Below are positions 42,641-54,283 of a DNA stretch of 64,000 bases, in pieces (position 1 is the stretch's first letter; each line of letters opens with the position of its first letter). This DNA comes from Reticulascus tulasneorum (taxonomy: Eukaryota > Ascomycota > Sordariomycetes > Glomerellales > Reticulascaceae), in assembly GCA_001557505.1 (NCBI GenBank), contig LSAX01000003.1, forward strand, positions 806,001-870,000, written 5' to 3'. The position numbers and the translations under genes were made by a program. The notes under the pieces are model-generated. The model was given only the letters and a program-made list of their open reading frames with translations. It was not told where the DNA came from and searched no databases.

Positions 42641-44827
42641 TTTGACGGTTGGAGTATCGAAGTCGATCGACTGAGGTCCTAGGAGATGTTGATGTTGGAG
42701 ATCTGGTAGGAAGTCGGTGATGGGAGGGAAGCAAGCAGGAAGGGGGAACAGTTACAGCGAGCGAGGAACTTGCATAGCAATATATACAACGGGCCACCCG
42801 CACCCAGGCAATAAATAAATGGAACCAGTTACCAGGGACCGGCGAGCGACGAGAGCGAAAGTGGGTGGACGAAAATAAGCACAGCAGCCAGCGGCGGCGG
42901 AGCCCCTAGCCGTCATCTGAGCAATGGGCTTGCTTTGGGCTGGGTTCGTGAGTCCCCCGTTCCTGAACAGAGGCAATCAATCCCTCTGGCCCATGTCCCA
43001 TTTCCCACCTATCAGGCATCGGAACGTCCGCATGAGGCAGGTTGGACATGGGGGGATACGCCTCACGCTGGTGTGGCCACCCCCGAGAAGGAAAATAGGT
43101 ATCTTCTCGGTCAGCTCCAGGGCACGGAGGTACTTTTTTTTTATTCTCGTGCCCATGCCCCATCCTGATTGCCTCCGCTTATCACGGCGGGGAAGATTGG
43201 TTCCATCTGGCCTAGCACGGTGCCGGGGTTCCTGGACCAGGTCCCCTGTCGCGAAATAACATCTAAGAGAGCGAGAGAGAGACTAGGATGGTGGACTGCC
43301 CTGTCCGTGCTAGAGCGCCAGCCCAGATGGCCGGGGCTGACGCTATTGAATCGCAACAACGTGCGAAGGCCCAGCTTGGGGCTAACGGGTTCTGGAGGAA
43401 GGATGGTACGCCTTTCCTTGGCGAGCAAGGGCACGCAGGAGGGGGGTAACTGGGGGACCAAGGAAAGGAAGAAGAAAATCCTTCGATCCGGGATAATCAG
43501 GTGCGGAAGCGATTGGTGTTGAAGCAATGTTGGGGCTTGCCATGGGCCATTTCCTGCTCTGCGTCTACCCAGCATTGCGGATAAAAAAGACGGGTTTTGG
43601 CCGCCGTTGCGCGTGAGGGGAAATGAGCCACCGGGACGAAGTGGTGCTAGCAACCAGATCGTGACGTTTAGGCCGATCCACGATGGTGGATTCGTATGTA
43701 ACGCTCTCGGCGAAACTACTGCGAGAGGGCGACGACCAGAGAAGAGGAGTGATGAGGAGAAGAGGAGGAGGGGGACGCTGTCCACATCTTGCTGGGCAAA
43801 CCTTTTGGAAGCGACAAGAGGGAAAAAAAGAGGGGATGATATTCCGGTTGCCGAGAAGCCTGAATTCCAATGCTTTGGGGGAGTAAAATGACGATTGAAC
43901 GGGCGGGAATTGGATGTAACGGCGCCGCTAGGGGGGGGACATGACTGTTCTTCTTTTTTCCGTTTCGCGATCGGGGGGGCGTTCACCACGTTGTACCGTT
44001 GCCATGAGATCTCTCGCAGGCTGTTTTATTCAATTGAAGCGGCCTTTCGCAATATGATTGATGGGATGAGTGAGTTTTGTGCTCGGTGAGGTCCCTTTCT
44101 CGCCTCCCGCAACCCTCCCTTCCCCAGCTTTGCACTATTGAGGATGCATTCTCATATTGTGCTGCACAATTACACAGGGTGTGCCTAAAAAAACAAATAT
44201 TATACTTCGTGCAACGGTGCTGCCGTCCCAGGCGGACCAATCGAGTCCACCGCCACAGCCAACATTCAATTAATTATGCATCTAATATGCCCTTCTCAAA
44301 CGAACTTCTTTAACTGGAAATGACCGATTTCCTGGTTCCCTTTTGGCAGCTACAAACAGGACAATACCCATCCCGTGTCTCTTCTTCTGAAAATTCTAAT
44401 CTTCGCGAAAATCGGACATAGGTCGAGAAGCAGATGTGATATCCAGAACCATTTCTCGACGGACCTAGATACGAAGCAAAAGGCACCGCTATCGTATCCA
44501 GATACCCGGGGCCTGAGTAAAAGTTCCACCCCGATATCTGAAGATTGAAAGGGAGCTTCCCTGAACAGCCTTTGCTTGGGCTGTTCTGGTTGCCGTATTG
44601 CCTACTCTGTAGGCACGGGTGTCCACAAGCAAGCGCAGATTCGTAGCATATCTACCTATCACAAGCGTAGCCGACATGCAGCTGTAGCAAGCAGTATCGA
44701 GGTTATACGGAATCGGACGATGCTACCCGTATGACAATTAGGATTAGGTAGGTACCTATGCGGTTGGGTCGTATACGGTTCGTGTTTGTGCTGCCTCTGT
44801 CATCAGGATGCATGCAATCGTTACTAC

Positions 44828-44837
44828 TACCTAGGTA
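44828..44837. promoter_or_regulatory. TACCTAGGTA palindrome
   Basis: Perfect 10-bp palindrome, 70 bp from a related TAGGTACCTA palindrome at 44749-44758. Confidence 0.55.
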
Positions 44838-45012
44838 TGATGGATATGGGCACAGAGGTACAACGGCGCACCCGCCATCACTGTGTGTTTACCTAAGTGT
44901 GTATGCGGTTACCTCATCCATGTGGGCTTGCATGCACCCGCGGCGGCCAGGGCAGGTCGGGGATGCATCCCAGCAAACGCGATTTGATTGTAATTGAACG
45001 GCAACTTACGCA

Positions 45013-45031
45013 GATTGATTGATTGATTGAT
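45013..45031 (+). repeat. (GATT)n microsatellite
   Basis: Four full copies plus three bases. Confidence 0.9.
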
Positions 45032-45973
45032 CGCTTTCCGAGCAATCTTCAATAAAGGTGGATTTGCCCACCCTACCACTCTACATACATACTACGCATC
45101 CATCTAGGTTTCGCGGCAATCTACAATCTTTGATTATGTACACAGCTTCCCTCCCTGGCTCAGCAAGAATAGACAGGAAAAGAGTGGATGGGGCCGCATT
45201 TCGCACTTGGCGATTCTGGAAGGTCTTTGTATCGGCAGCCCGAGTACCCAGGACCCCGGGGGGCCAACCGAGCGATCTGCCCTGTGCCTGTGGATTAAAC
45301 AGGGAGGTGTGGTTAAAGGGCAATCAGTTCGTTTTCGCCTCCCACCCGGAAAAGGCAGCTTCTTGCTATTTGCGATAGCCATCGGGCGGGTACCTAGGCA
45401 CAAGTGGGACGGGCCCCCGACCCAGCTTGGATACCACGAAGATCCATTGTTATAGCAGTTCTTGGTTATTAACTAGCTAATCCAGGACGTGTTAGACGCG
45501 GCCGGGCATAAGATAGACACAGGTTTCTTTCCTATCTATTAAGTTATCGGTCGTGTCGTGTTTTCCACCCATCGTGCCATCCCCCATCCCCATCCCAATT
45601 TTCCAAGGCTGGGTTCTTTTGTGGGCTACATCATGACTGGCTACCGTTTTGCACGTGTTGCTGGATCGTCCTGTACTATGTCTGTAGTGCTCCGGCCAAC
45701 CCCTGACTTGCAACCTAGCTGGCTCTGGGAGGAGCCTTGATGATCGAATCCGACGCTGCCGGCCGCTAACCTCCTCCTCTTTGCCTGGCTGGGGCTTGGC
45801 TTGCTTGGCCACGAGGAGATTGACGAGTCGGGGCCACCTCAATGAGTTCACCGAGTCATTGCTGACTGTCAGGGGCTGGGGGCTTCTGAACAGGCCTTTC
45901 GGTCTCTTCCTCTGGACGAATAACCTATATTAAAGCCCACGGGGTCGCCCAGCATGCCCATGGTGGATTCGAT

Positions 45974-46000
45974 ACCCGCTGTCCAGGAACCACAGCGGGT
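45974..46000. repeat. 9-bp perfect inverted repeat (hairpin)
   Basis: ACCCGCTGT and ACAGCGGGT are separated by 9 bases. Confidence 0.7.
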
Positions 46001-46075
46001 TCTGTAAAAGTTCCTTACCGTCCAACTCACGTCACGACAGTCAAATCGCATCGCTCACTGATGATGCGTGCTTCT

Positions 46076-46108
46076 CCCACGTGTCTGGCCGTCCCAACCG
46101 CACGTGGG
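46076..46108. promoter_or_regulatory. Paired CACGTG E-boxes in inverted repeat
   Basis: CCCACGTG and CACGTGGG form an 8-bp inverted repeat around a 17-base spacer. CACGTG is the target of bHLH factors such as Cbf1 or NUC-1/Pho4 types (known); no adjacent gene starts here. Confidence 0.4.
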
Positions 46109-46740
46109 ACGCCATGGCGGGAGGCTCGGTGAAGCATTTCAGATATCTTGTCTTGGCGGTAAGCATGTATTCGTGTCTATTCCACTTCTTTTTCGCATTC
46201 GTAATTCCCGATACTATCTCAAATCCTCGGGGGGAAATAGCCTCGACATGCTCTGCCTGCCTTGGCCCTTTTTCGCCGTGCTCCGGGGCTCCTCCCCACG
46301 CCGCAAGCGATTTCGCAAGAGCCGTACCCCGTAGATAACAGAAACCAATAATCCCGTGCCCTGGACTACGCGGTCCCAAGCCTCGCTAGCAGGCCGGCTA
46401 CTGCAAGCGTTTGGAGCCATTTCGTAGCACCGGCTGGACTCGCACGACTTGGCCCACGACGAGCAGGTTCAACCGTTCATCCTTGTGGATAATGACGGCA
46501 TGACACACCGATAACAATGGGCTTTCTTATCCAGAGTTCCCATCTTTCTCGGCCGACTATTGATTGTCGGAATGCTTGGGATGGAATCAGTGTACGTAGT
46601 AGCGTCCGCCGGTGGACAAAGCCGTTATCGCTCTCGCCTCACTATTCCAGAGCCCCATTTGTCCCCGTTTTGTCCGGTTTGCGAGGCCCAGTTCTCCATC
46701 AATAGTTAACTGCACGACTACTGCGGACGCTATCGCTGAA

Positions 46741-46758
46741 GATTAAGATTAAGATTAA
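46741..46758 (+). repeat. (GATTAA)3
   Basis: Three perfect hexamers. Confidence 0.9.
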
Positions 46759-48597
46759 GCAACCGCCCGACAGCGTATGTAATAACCTTTACCTCATCGC
46801 CAGCCTCGACCTCCCGACCAGCCCCCCTACATAACCATCGGGAACGGCCTCCCGAAGCTCGCCACCTTCCCCGCGACCTGGGGAGTAAACTACCAGTCGA
46901 CGAGCCCACTCGCTCTGTGTCGTAATACCCCGGATCCAGCGGTCGAGCATGCACCCCGGATTCTTCAGCATTTCGTGTGTGGCTATGTATGTCGTGATCG
47001 TTCTGCTTCCCGTTTATGAGTTGATGGATGGCACATTTATGACACAAGGCCGTGGTTCCATCGAAGAGCCTTTACATCATCAGCAGTAAGTCAGTCGCTC
47101 AGCCAGTTCACATTGCTAATGAGTTGTGCCATATTGAAACCCACTGGAGACCATACATAGAGTGACACTGCCATATACCGTTGAACTCAGTGGCATCAAC
47201 CAGCAAAACATCAGATCTAGCCCATTCGAAACGGATTACCGCCGCCGTCTCTCGACCAAGCACAAACCAACTCTAATCCGTTTGCACATTCATCTCGCCG
47301 GATTCTCTAGCCCATAGCCCATTCCCCCAGATCATTTCGAGCACTAGCTCTCATCCCCCGCAAACGCCTCAAGCTATTCTTAGCCGGGGAAACAAAAAGT
47401 TAGGTGCTGCTTACTAGCCGTCGTCAACGGGAGAGTCACCACCGAGCGCACGGGTGTAAGTCGAGCACATTTCCGGACATCACCATGAGGGGGGCAGCAT
47501 GACACGACTGCCGAGCCGACGACGCGACGAAGCCATCGTATGGGCATGGGCCATGGGCATTGGCTTTGCTAGCCCATCCAGCTGACTTCACATACTAAAG
47601 TGCGTTCGCTCGTGAGACATGCCCTGGGGATCCTGCACACTGCAGACAAGGATATTAAAAGTTGCCGAGCACGAATATCACCCATCCCTTTGGAATTTTT
47701 GATCATTGATCATCCTCCACATGAAAGAGAAACTAAACAAAAAAAGTGGGTGAGATTACCCCATACCCCGCAAGTAGGATCATAGATCACAGAGCGGGAG
47801 GGAGGGAGCTTTTCTCGGGGTAGGGCATCGCGTCAAACACACCCGGCAGCTACGGACCCCAGACTTCGTGCAAATCCGGTGTTCATTCGTCTTCGGCTCG
47901 AGGAGACGGCGAAAAGGAATTTTGTAAATGCAAGCCCAAAAGCTTGGCTATGCTTAGAGCTACTACCCAATGCTACGCCCATCGCCTGAACCAAGCCAGG
48001 GAAAAAGACCGAAGGTATCCTGTGCGAGAAAAACATCAACCGACCAAAGCACCAAATTCGACGCCTAGCCATGCCTCGGACGTATTTACAGCGAGGGGCG
48101 GATTCCCCGGACGCCCTTCCCTACCCACCTTAAACGCTTGCGCCTTCGTCAAGTGTACATACATAGCTTTTTTGAGACATCTCCCCGTGTACTCCATTCC
48201 GATTCCTTGTAATTACAACCAATAATCCATGGCGATTCAGTCTGCTGTGCTGTGCGGTAGGAATTTCCCCCGGTTTCGTTGCAGATCCCCGTATTCTGCT
48301 AGTCTTGTGACGGGGGTTGCGATTCTTCGAACTGGTGGGTAGCGGCTGCCTGCTGCTGCACCTCCTCTGCATCTGTCGCTCACACCTAGGCATGAGCTGT
48401 CCAGATGGTTCCCCATAAGCGACTTGTGTTTTCGTACTGGAACTGGCCTCGAATGGCCACTCCACGAAACCATCCGAGCGACTTCTCCCTGGAGCATAGA
48501 CATGATATTCTCAGTCACCGGGCCACCCCCCAACAGAGGAATGGGCAGCGACCCTTACGGACGTTGGGCCGAGGTGATATCAAGCATCAGTCGATGC

Positions 48598-50273
48598 TCA
48601 GCCAGATGTCCCACCAGACTCAACGCGACTCAACCCAGCAGCAGTCTGCCCATTCACTTGATCCGAGGGCCCGTAATGCCCAATGACCTCCGTATCTTCC
48701 GTTACGACGCCCAACTGCGTAGGATTAGCTGAACTATCGCTTCGTCCTCGGTTGTGCGACTCGCTCCGCCTCCGCGGGTGAGGCAATGGTCGAGCCAGAA
48801 GCTGGGCGCCGCTGCCGCTCGACCGCCGCCGCTCCTGGCCCGGCGATTCTGTTGTGGGCGTGGCAGGCAGCTCCGGAACGAACGGCGTGGCGTCCAGCTC
48901 CTGAAGCGGGGTCCTAGCACCCGTCGTTCCCGCGTCGCTGCTTGCCTCGCTCGCGTTGCTCCAATGCCTGCCATGCGCGTAGGTCCCCTGAGATTCGCCA
49001 CTGATGCGGTGGGAGCCAGGCAGAACACTCGATTGTCCACTGAAGCGTGGAGCGTGGCCGGGTAGGACTTCGAAATAGCCCTGGGGATTCCCAACCGAAT
49101 CAAAGCTCGCGTGCCTGTCGCCGGATGAGCCGGTGCTCATCGGAACGGCATGATACCCGCCACTCGAGCTCGGCGTACCACGGTACGAAGAGGCGAACTC
49201 TGGAGTTCCGAGACCATATGGCATCATGTCTGGATCAGAGTCCTGTCTTCGATGTGATGGACGCGGGGACATCATGAGAGGATCGACGCTCATATCATCA
49301 ACCTCGGATGGAGTGGGCCGGAACTGGTGCATTTGTGGCCGCGGCTTGGAAGTGCTGGACGTGCCGCCTCCTTTACTGGACTCCACAACCTTGACTACCT
49401 TGTTCAGATGCCGTATGATAATGAACGCCGCGACGAGGACGATTATGAGAAATCCGATCGCGCCGCCTACGATGCCCGCAATCTGGGCCATCGTCAAGTC
49501 ATTGCTGTCGTCGCTCTTATCCACGCTCGGGTCCACCTTCGGGATATAGCTGGGGTAGAATTTCAATACTGCTTGCGTCGGATCCCCGGTGTTCCCAGCG
49601 GTCGGGGCGCTAAGTGGAGGCGATGGAGTCACGAGTGTGGTTCTTGTAACCGTCGTGGTGATGGTCGCGGCGGCCGCATCGGTTGTGGTGACTGTTTGTG
49701 TGAACGTGAAGGTCGAAGGTTCAGTAGAATAGCAAGCGTTCTTCGCGCATCCCATCCCGTTCGGACAGCATCCGTAGTTCAGGGACGCGGGGCAGAGGAA
49801 GTACTGCTGGGGACATGACTGTGGCATGTCGCTGCCGTCCGGGACCAGGCAGGCATCACCTCGTTGGCATACCGTTCCTTCAGGACAACAGCCTCCTAGT
49901 GACACAGTCAGTAAAGCTGTCTCAGCAAACGATGCTCGATAGACTCACCACCAACGTCTGCCGCACAAGCGTAGAAGTTTGCCCGTCCACCGCACGTCTG
50001 CGGCCCTCTTGTCGTAGCGTAGCATGAGTCTGTCGCGCAAGCGTAACCATCCGAGCAACACCCCCCATTCAGACTCCCCGGACATAACGTATGGCTCGCC
50101 TGGCAGGACGTTACGGCCCTTCGTTGTAGGTCGTGGAATACCGTCGTTACTAGGGCCTTCTCGACTCTGTGAATGCCATCCCTTCTCTTGAATTCCGCCG
50201 CCTCTGATCCTATGGCAAACACCGCAAGGAACAGAGGAACCACGCAACATGAACAAGACCAGAAGCTGCGCAT
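48598..50273 (-). CDS. Single-pass membrane protein with three 6-Cys modules
   Basis: Predicted type I plasma-membrane protein of 540 residues; exons 49949-50273 and 48598-49895 (intron GTGAGT..TAG, 53 bp). A signal peptide lies in MRSFWSCSCCVVPLFLAVFA. Three tandem modules follow with spacing C-x6/8-C-x7-CC-x5-C-x4/5-C, at residues 57-84, 94-124 and 136-163, for example CPGSLNGGCCSDGYAC and CPASLNYGCCPNGMGC. A Thr-rich stalk precedes one transmembrane helix at about 247-269 (IAGIVGGAIGFLIIVLVAAF), then a Ser/Pro/Arg-rich cytosolic tail of about 270 residues. The layout resembles wall-integrity or surface sensors (inference), but no WSC domain is seen. The intron cuts module 2. The start is the first ATG before the hydrophobic leader; upstream only GTG is in frame. 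Confidence 0.88.
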
Positions 50274-52387
50274 GGCTGTTGATTTTGGCAGGGTGAGCAC
50301 GACTTTCGCGCGAGGTCGCAGGTCCGGTCAACCATCAGCGGTCGGAAAGCGGGGATCGACGGCGGGAGCGGTAAGGTATCGATAGTTGATATAGGATCGT
50401 TATAGACACGTAAACGCAACAAGATTACAAGAAGCAAGAGGTTCCGATGCGTCGACAGCGACGGCGGCTACGGGGTGCTATGTTTATGAAGGTGGTGAGT
50501 TGGTCAGGTAGATATTTGGTCAGAGTGTGTTCGAAGATAGACAGGTGCATGCCCTCTTGGGGGCTGAGCACACAGCGCCACAATCGCACTATGTGCCTAA
50601 ACCACGCGGGAGGGGACTCGATCGTGTGCACGATCGAGAAGATGGCGGCTTGCCTTAAGGCTGAGCAAGGTGAAACAGGCCCCCAAGATATAGACAAGTG
50701 TTGTTTCACGACAATTGAAGAGGTGAAGCAAGCAAGAAGGACAGTCAACAAGAAGCTAGTTGACAGCCTTGTCGCGGATGATCGACGAGTTTAACGAGAG
50801 GTGCAGTGTGAAAGAAGGTTGGGGGAGGTGATCATTGCCCATTGTGAACTGAGAGAGACTGGGGGGGAACCCGAGGGACTGTCTGACGAGAGGGCCCTCC
50901 TCAGAGCTGACAACTTGGCACTTTGGCACTTCACCTCCATCATTTTCATTCTCACCAGCGGCCGATTGGATCCGTCTCGCTACGCAGAAAAAGACCTCAG
51001 ACGGACGAGCGTGTACCAATGACAATCAGGCATGCCTCGCGTCAGCATCAGGGATGCCTTGATTGGTGCTAGCCTTGGCCCAACAGCATGTCGGGGAAAT
51101 GGCCAACAAGATGGAATACACCCTTCGATTTGCCGTGCGGTATCTTGGGAAAGCCCACGACCCAAGCCAACCCTGACTTGCTGAAGGATGTAGTAATGCG
51201 GCACACTGATGACCTTGCGACCACTCTGACGGCTCGGACCTGCACCCTCTTTGTGGCTTCTGAGGGATGACGACCACCATCATCAGCGTGGGTGAGGGTG
51301 GACAAGATGGCGCGCCGATTGGGTCGCTATCGGCGGACCACCAGCATGCAGCCAGATTAGCAGCCAACGGGAGGGGCAGGCCATAGGCGCCGGGCGGCAC
51401 GGGTCTTTTGCGTTGGGTGGCTGATGCGTCAAACTGGTCAATTGGGAGAGTGATTTTGAGTGTCTGGGGGCCGATTGTGCTACTTTGGGGTGAAAAGTAA
51501 GGCCGAAGAACGATAGGCGTGGGGGCTGATCGGAGGGATGACCATGAGTACTACGCGGTAGGAGCGAGGAGTGCGACGACGCACAGTAACTGGGTACATC
51601 ATCAGGCAGACTCGCAGGCCCGCTCGTTCTTCTCGTCGACGGATAAGGTGGCCATCGATGAGCGCGATGACTTTGATGGTCACTCGCGCAAAGAGGAAGG
51701 AGAGCCGTGGAAATCGGGGGGTTCGGCCGCAAATCGCTCGTAACTTGGCTCGTACGTCGCTCCTAGCCTGGGTCGCACGCACATCACTCACAAGATGACG
51801 AGGACTGCCTGAAAGGGAAGGGAAAAGACTTGGTGAGAAGGAACAGCACCATCATGGCTTTTCGAGAAAAGTCTCTCACCACATGCCTGCAGTCCCTTCA
51901 TACATACCTTACTTACCAAGCGCGCCCAGAGTCCGATAATGACGAAGCAAAGCTTACTACTAGGTAGGTAAGCTGTCAAGCTGTGCGCCAGGGTGGAGTT
52001 GGTGGTGAGTCGGTCAGGGCTTGATGAGCCCACAATTTGCATTTAGCCTAAACACCTAATCATAGATCCCCGGGGGGCAGTCGATTTTCTGCACAGATCT
52101 AACGAGTTTAGGTAAAGAGTTCCCAGCACGTGAGACCAACGACCTGGGTTGGTGGTCGAAGCCATGACTCGAGATCAACCTAGGGGCGGCGATTGCTAGC
52201 CATTCCTGGGAGACTTGGGCCGAACTATGATAGCCATGAAACGTTCTAGAAGGGGCGGAAAGGTAGGTGGTAGTAGGTATGTCGCGATGTTGGCGGGCTT
52301 TGAAGGACCTCTTCCCGAAAGGACTACTAGGTACGAATCACGGGGCAGATGGGAAAGGTGAAGATGACTAAGTCTGAGGGCCACCCT

Positions 52388-52419
52388 CTCAGTGGTCGTT
52401 CCCCGGAACGACCACTGAG
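52388..52419. repeat. Perfect 15-bp inverted repeat with 2-base centre
   Basis: The arms CTCAGTGGTCGTTCC and GGAACGACCACTGAG flank CC. The two arms are exact reverse complements. It could form a cruciform or bind a dimeric regulator. Confidence 0.85.
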
Positions 52420-54249
52420 CATCCCGGGCTTCGGCAGTTCTCCGTTGGAGGAAAAAAGAAAGCCCAGGGTTATTCCATCATTTAAACGCCCGGGCTCGGT
52501 TCTGCTGGCCTCCAGCCACAGGGGCACAGCTGCAGAACGACGTTGGATCACACCGAAGAATATTTACGTTCTGCTGCGAGTGAGAGGTGTGGCAGACATG
52601 GACAGACCCATGGCGAGCGGCCCGGTTTGGCGGGGGAAGGAAATCCGAGGAAAAAGAAAAGAGCCTAACTGGATTGTGGGGTAGTTGTGATTTCTTGGAT
52701 GGCAGAACTAAGGTACTGTAGGTACAGATATCTCTGTGTGCATCTTTGATAAGTAAGGTAAGGTATGTAAGGTAGCTGGGATGTATGAACTGTAGGTACC
52801 TTAGTCCCGGACCGTCGGTCAGTATGTAATTAGGTCGGGCCCAGATTCCCGCAAGCCACAGAGGTTTCCCGGAAAACAGGATTGGATGGGGGGAGATCCC
52901 AGTCCCAAGCGGCGAACCCACCATGGGATGCAGGTCTTTTGTCGATGGAGAGAGAGTTCAATCGAAGCCAGGTAAACAAACTAACTACATGCGACCTAAA
53001 CTACACGGTGGCAACTTTCTTGTCGCTCTCTCCCAGCGGGCGTCCCCCAGTAGTTCATGTTGTTGATAGGCCTGGGGTAAAAACCAATCTCTCTCCTCAC
53101 TCACCTGTCTGTCCATCGCTCCCCCGATTTCCCCTGCAGGGACTTTAGGCACTTGTTATTGTAAAACGTCGCAATGGGGGGAGCAGACTCGTTCCGGGAC
53201 GAACAAGAGAGACCTTCTATTTTCACCACGACCCTACTCTTGGGTGTGGGCAAATCATCTGGCCGTACCAACGTTTCCCAGTTTTCCGTCGGCTTTTATG
53301 TATTAGCTTCCCTCTCTGCCGGCGGTCCCCTTCAAACGCCACCTTTTCATTTCTCTCGAAAATGTACATACAGATTTCCCCTTAGCAAATCCGGTAGCTG
53401 CACGGAAATGACGGGGGATTCCATCATATGGGGGAGAGGGGGAGGAGGGGGGGCTAGTCTTAGTAGCCACAGGCCCACTATCCCCGGTCTAACTACCTTA
53501 GATTGCCCTTACTTTGGAGAGACACGGCGGGATTTGGTAAGGTAGGAGTTGCTTGTTATTCTTAGCCTCTCTCACTCCCTGATGATGGGCTGCTTGCTCC
53601 CCCCCCTCTCTCTCTCTCTCCAAAGGACACCCTCTCCCTCCAGTTTCACCGCTGTAACCCCGCACACAATTTCTCCACCTTTCCGCTTCGTACAATAGAA
53701 TGGCCTCCAAGCAAACACGGGGATCATGGCCATGATCGGTGTGATGTTCAAATGCCTGTCAGCACTTGTCGGTGGACAAACAAAAAGCTACCTGGCCTAG
53801 TCTAGGTAGTCGCCCGCCAGGTCCGTCTCGTGAACAAAAATATAATCAGGGTTCGTTTTCTTTGTTATAACTCCTCGATCTGTCTGCCTGTCTATCCGAC
53901 CGACGGTCCTCTGCTTCGTCCCTCTGCTTTCCCATCTCGTCCGTTTACATCGTGCACGTTCGTCTTCCCATCGTCTGCCGTACCACAATATCTGGCGATT
54001 CTACATCCCTAGCTCCCCCAAAGCAGACCTCGGCTACTCTCTCGCGATCGATCTACGACTCGTTACCGCCCATCCTCTCTCGGTCGTATCTTACTCATCG
54101 CCTTCACACGACGCGCCCACTTCACGACTCCTCCCTCCGTAACACCTCAATTGATCCTTTTCTCTGCGAGGTGACGCAGATATAGGCAATCGTAATCTAC
54201 CTCGTCAGAATCCGCTTCCACGCCCCCCCATCGAAAGTCGGGTGTTATT

Positions 54250-54276
54250 ATGCTTCCCAACGGCACCTCGAAGTAA
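54250..54276 (+). promoter_or_regulatory. Upstream ORF of the first Zn2Cys6 gene
   Basis: ATG to TAA, eight codons (MLPNGTSK), ending 7 bases before the proposed main ATG at 54284. It may limit translation or force reinitiation. Confidence 0.45.
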
Positions 54277-54283
54277 CCCCATC

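Larger units (their letters stand above)
42641..48597. other. 6 kb gene-poor region
   Basis: No gene can be supported. The longest frame (43141-43989 minus) has Pro/Ser/Leu-rich, shadow-like composition. The region contains (GATT)n at 45013-45031, (GATTAA)3 at 46741-46758, palindromes TAGGTACCTA at 44749-44758 and TACCTAGGTA at 44828-44837, a hairpin at 45974-46000 and a pair of CACGTG boxes at 46078 and 46101. Confidence 0.5.
50274..54283. other. 4 kb divergent spacer
   Basis: Head-to-head region between the Cys-rich membrane protein (-) and the first Zn2Cys6 gene (+). No gene is supported; frames such as 51283-51732 minus are shadow-like. It contains the perfect inverted repeat at 52388-52419, several AGGTACCT/TACCTA elements (52794-52801) and pyrimidine tracts near 53600 and 53880-54180 that probably belong to the transcription factor's leader. 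Confidence 0.5.

Noticed and set aside
43141..43989. 282-codon frame on the minus strand upstream of the small secreted protein
   Set aside because: Pro/Ser/Leu/Arg-rich composition without domain. It covers promoter sequence and is mirrored by other long frames on both strands, so it looks like a chance frame.
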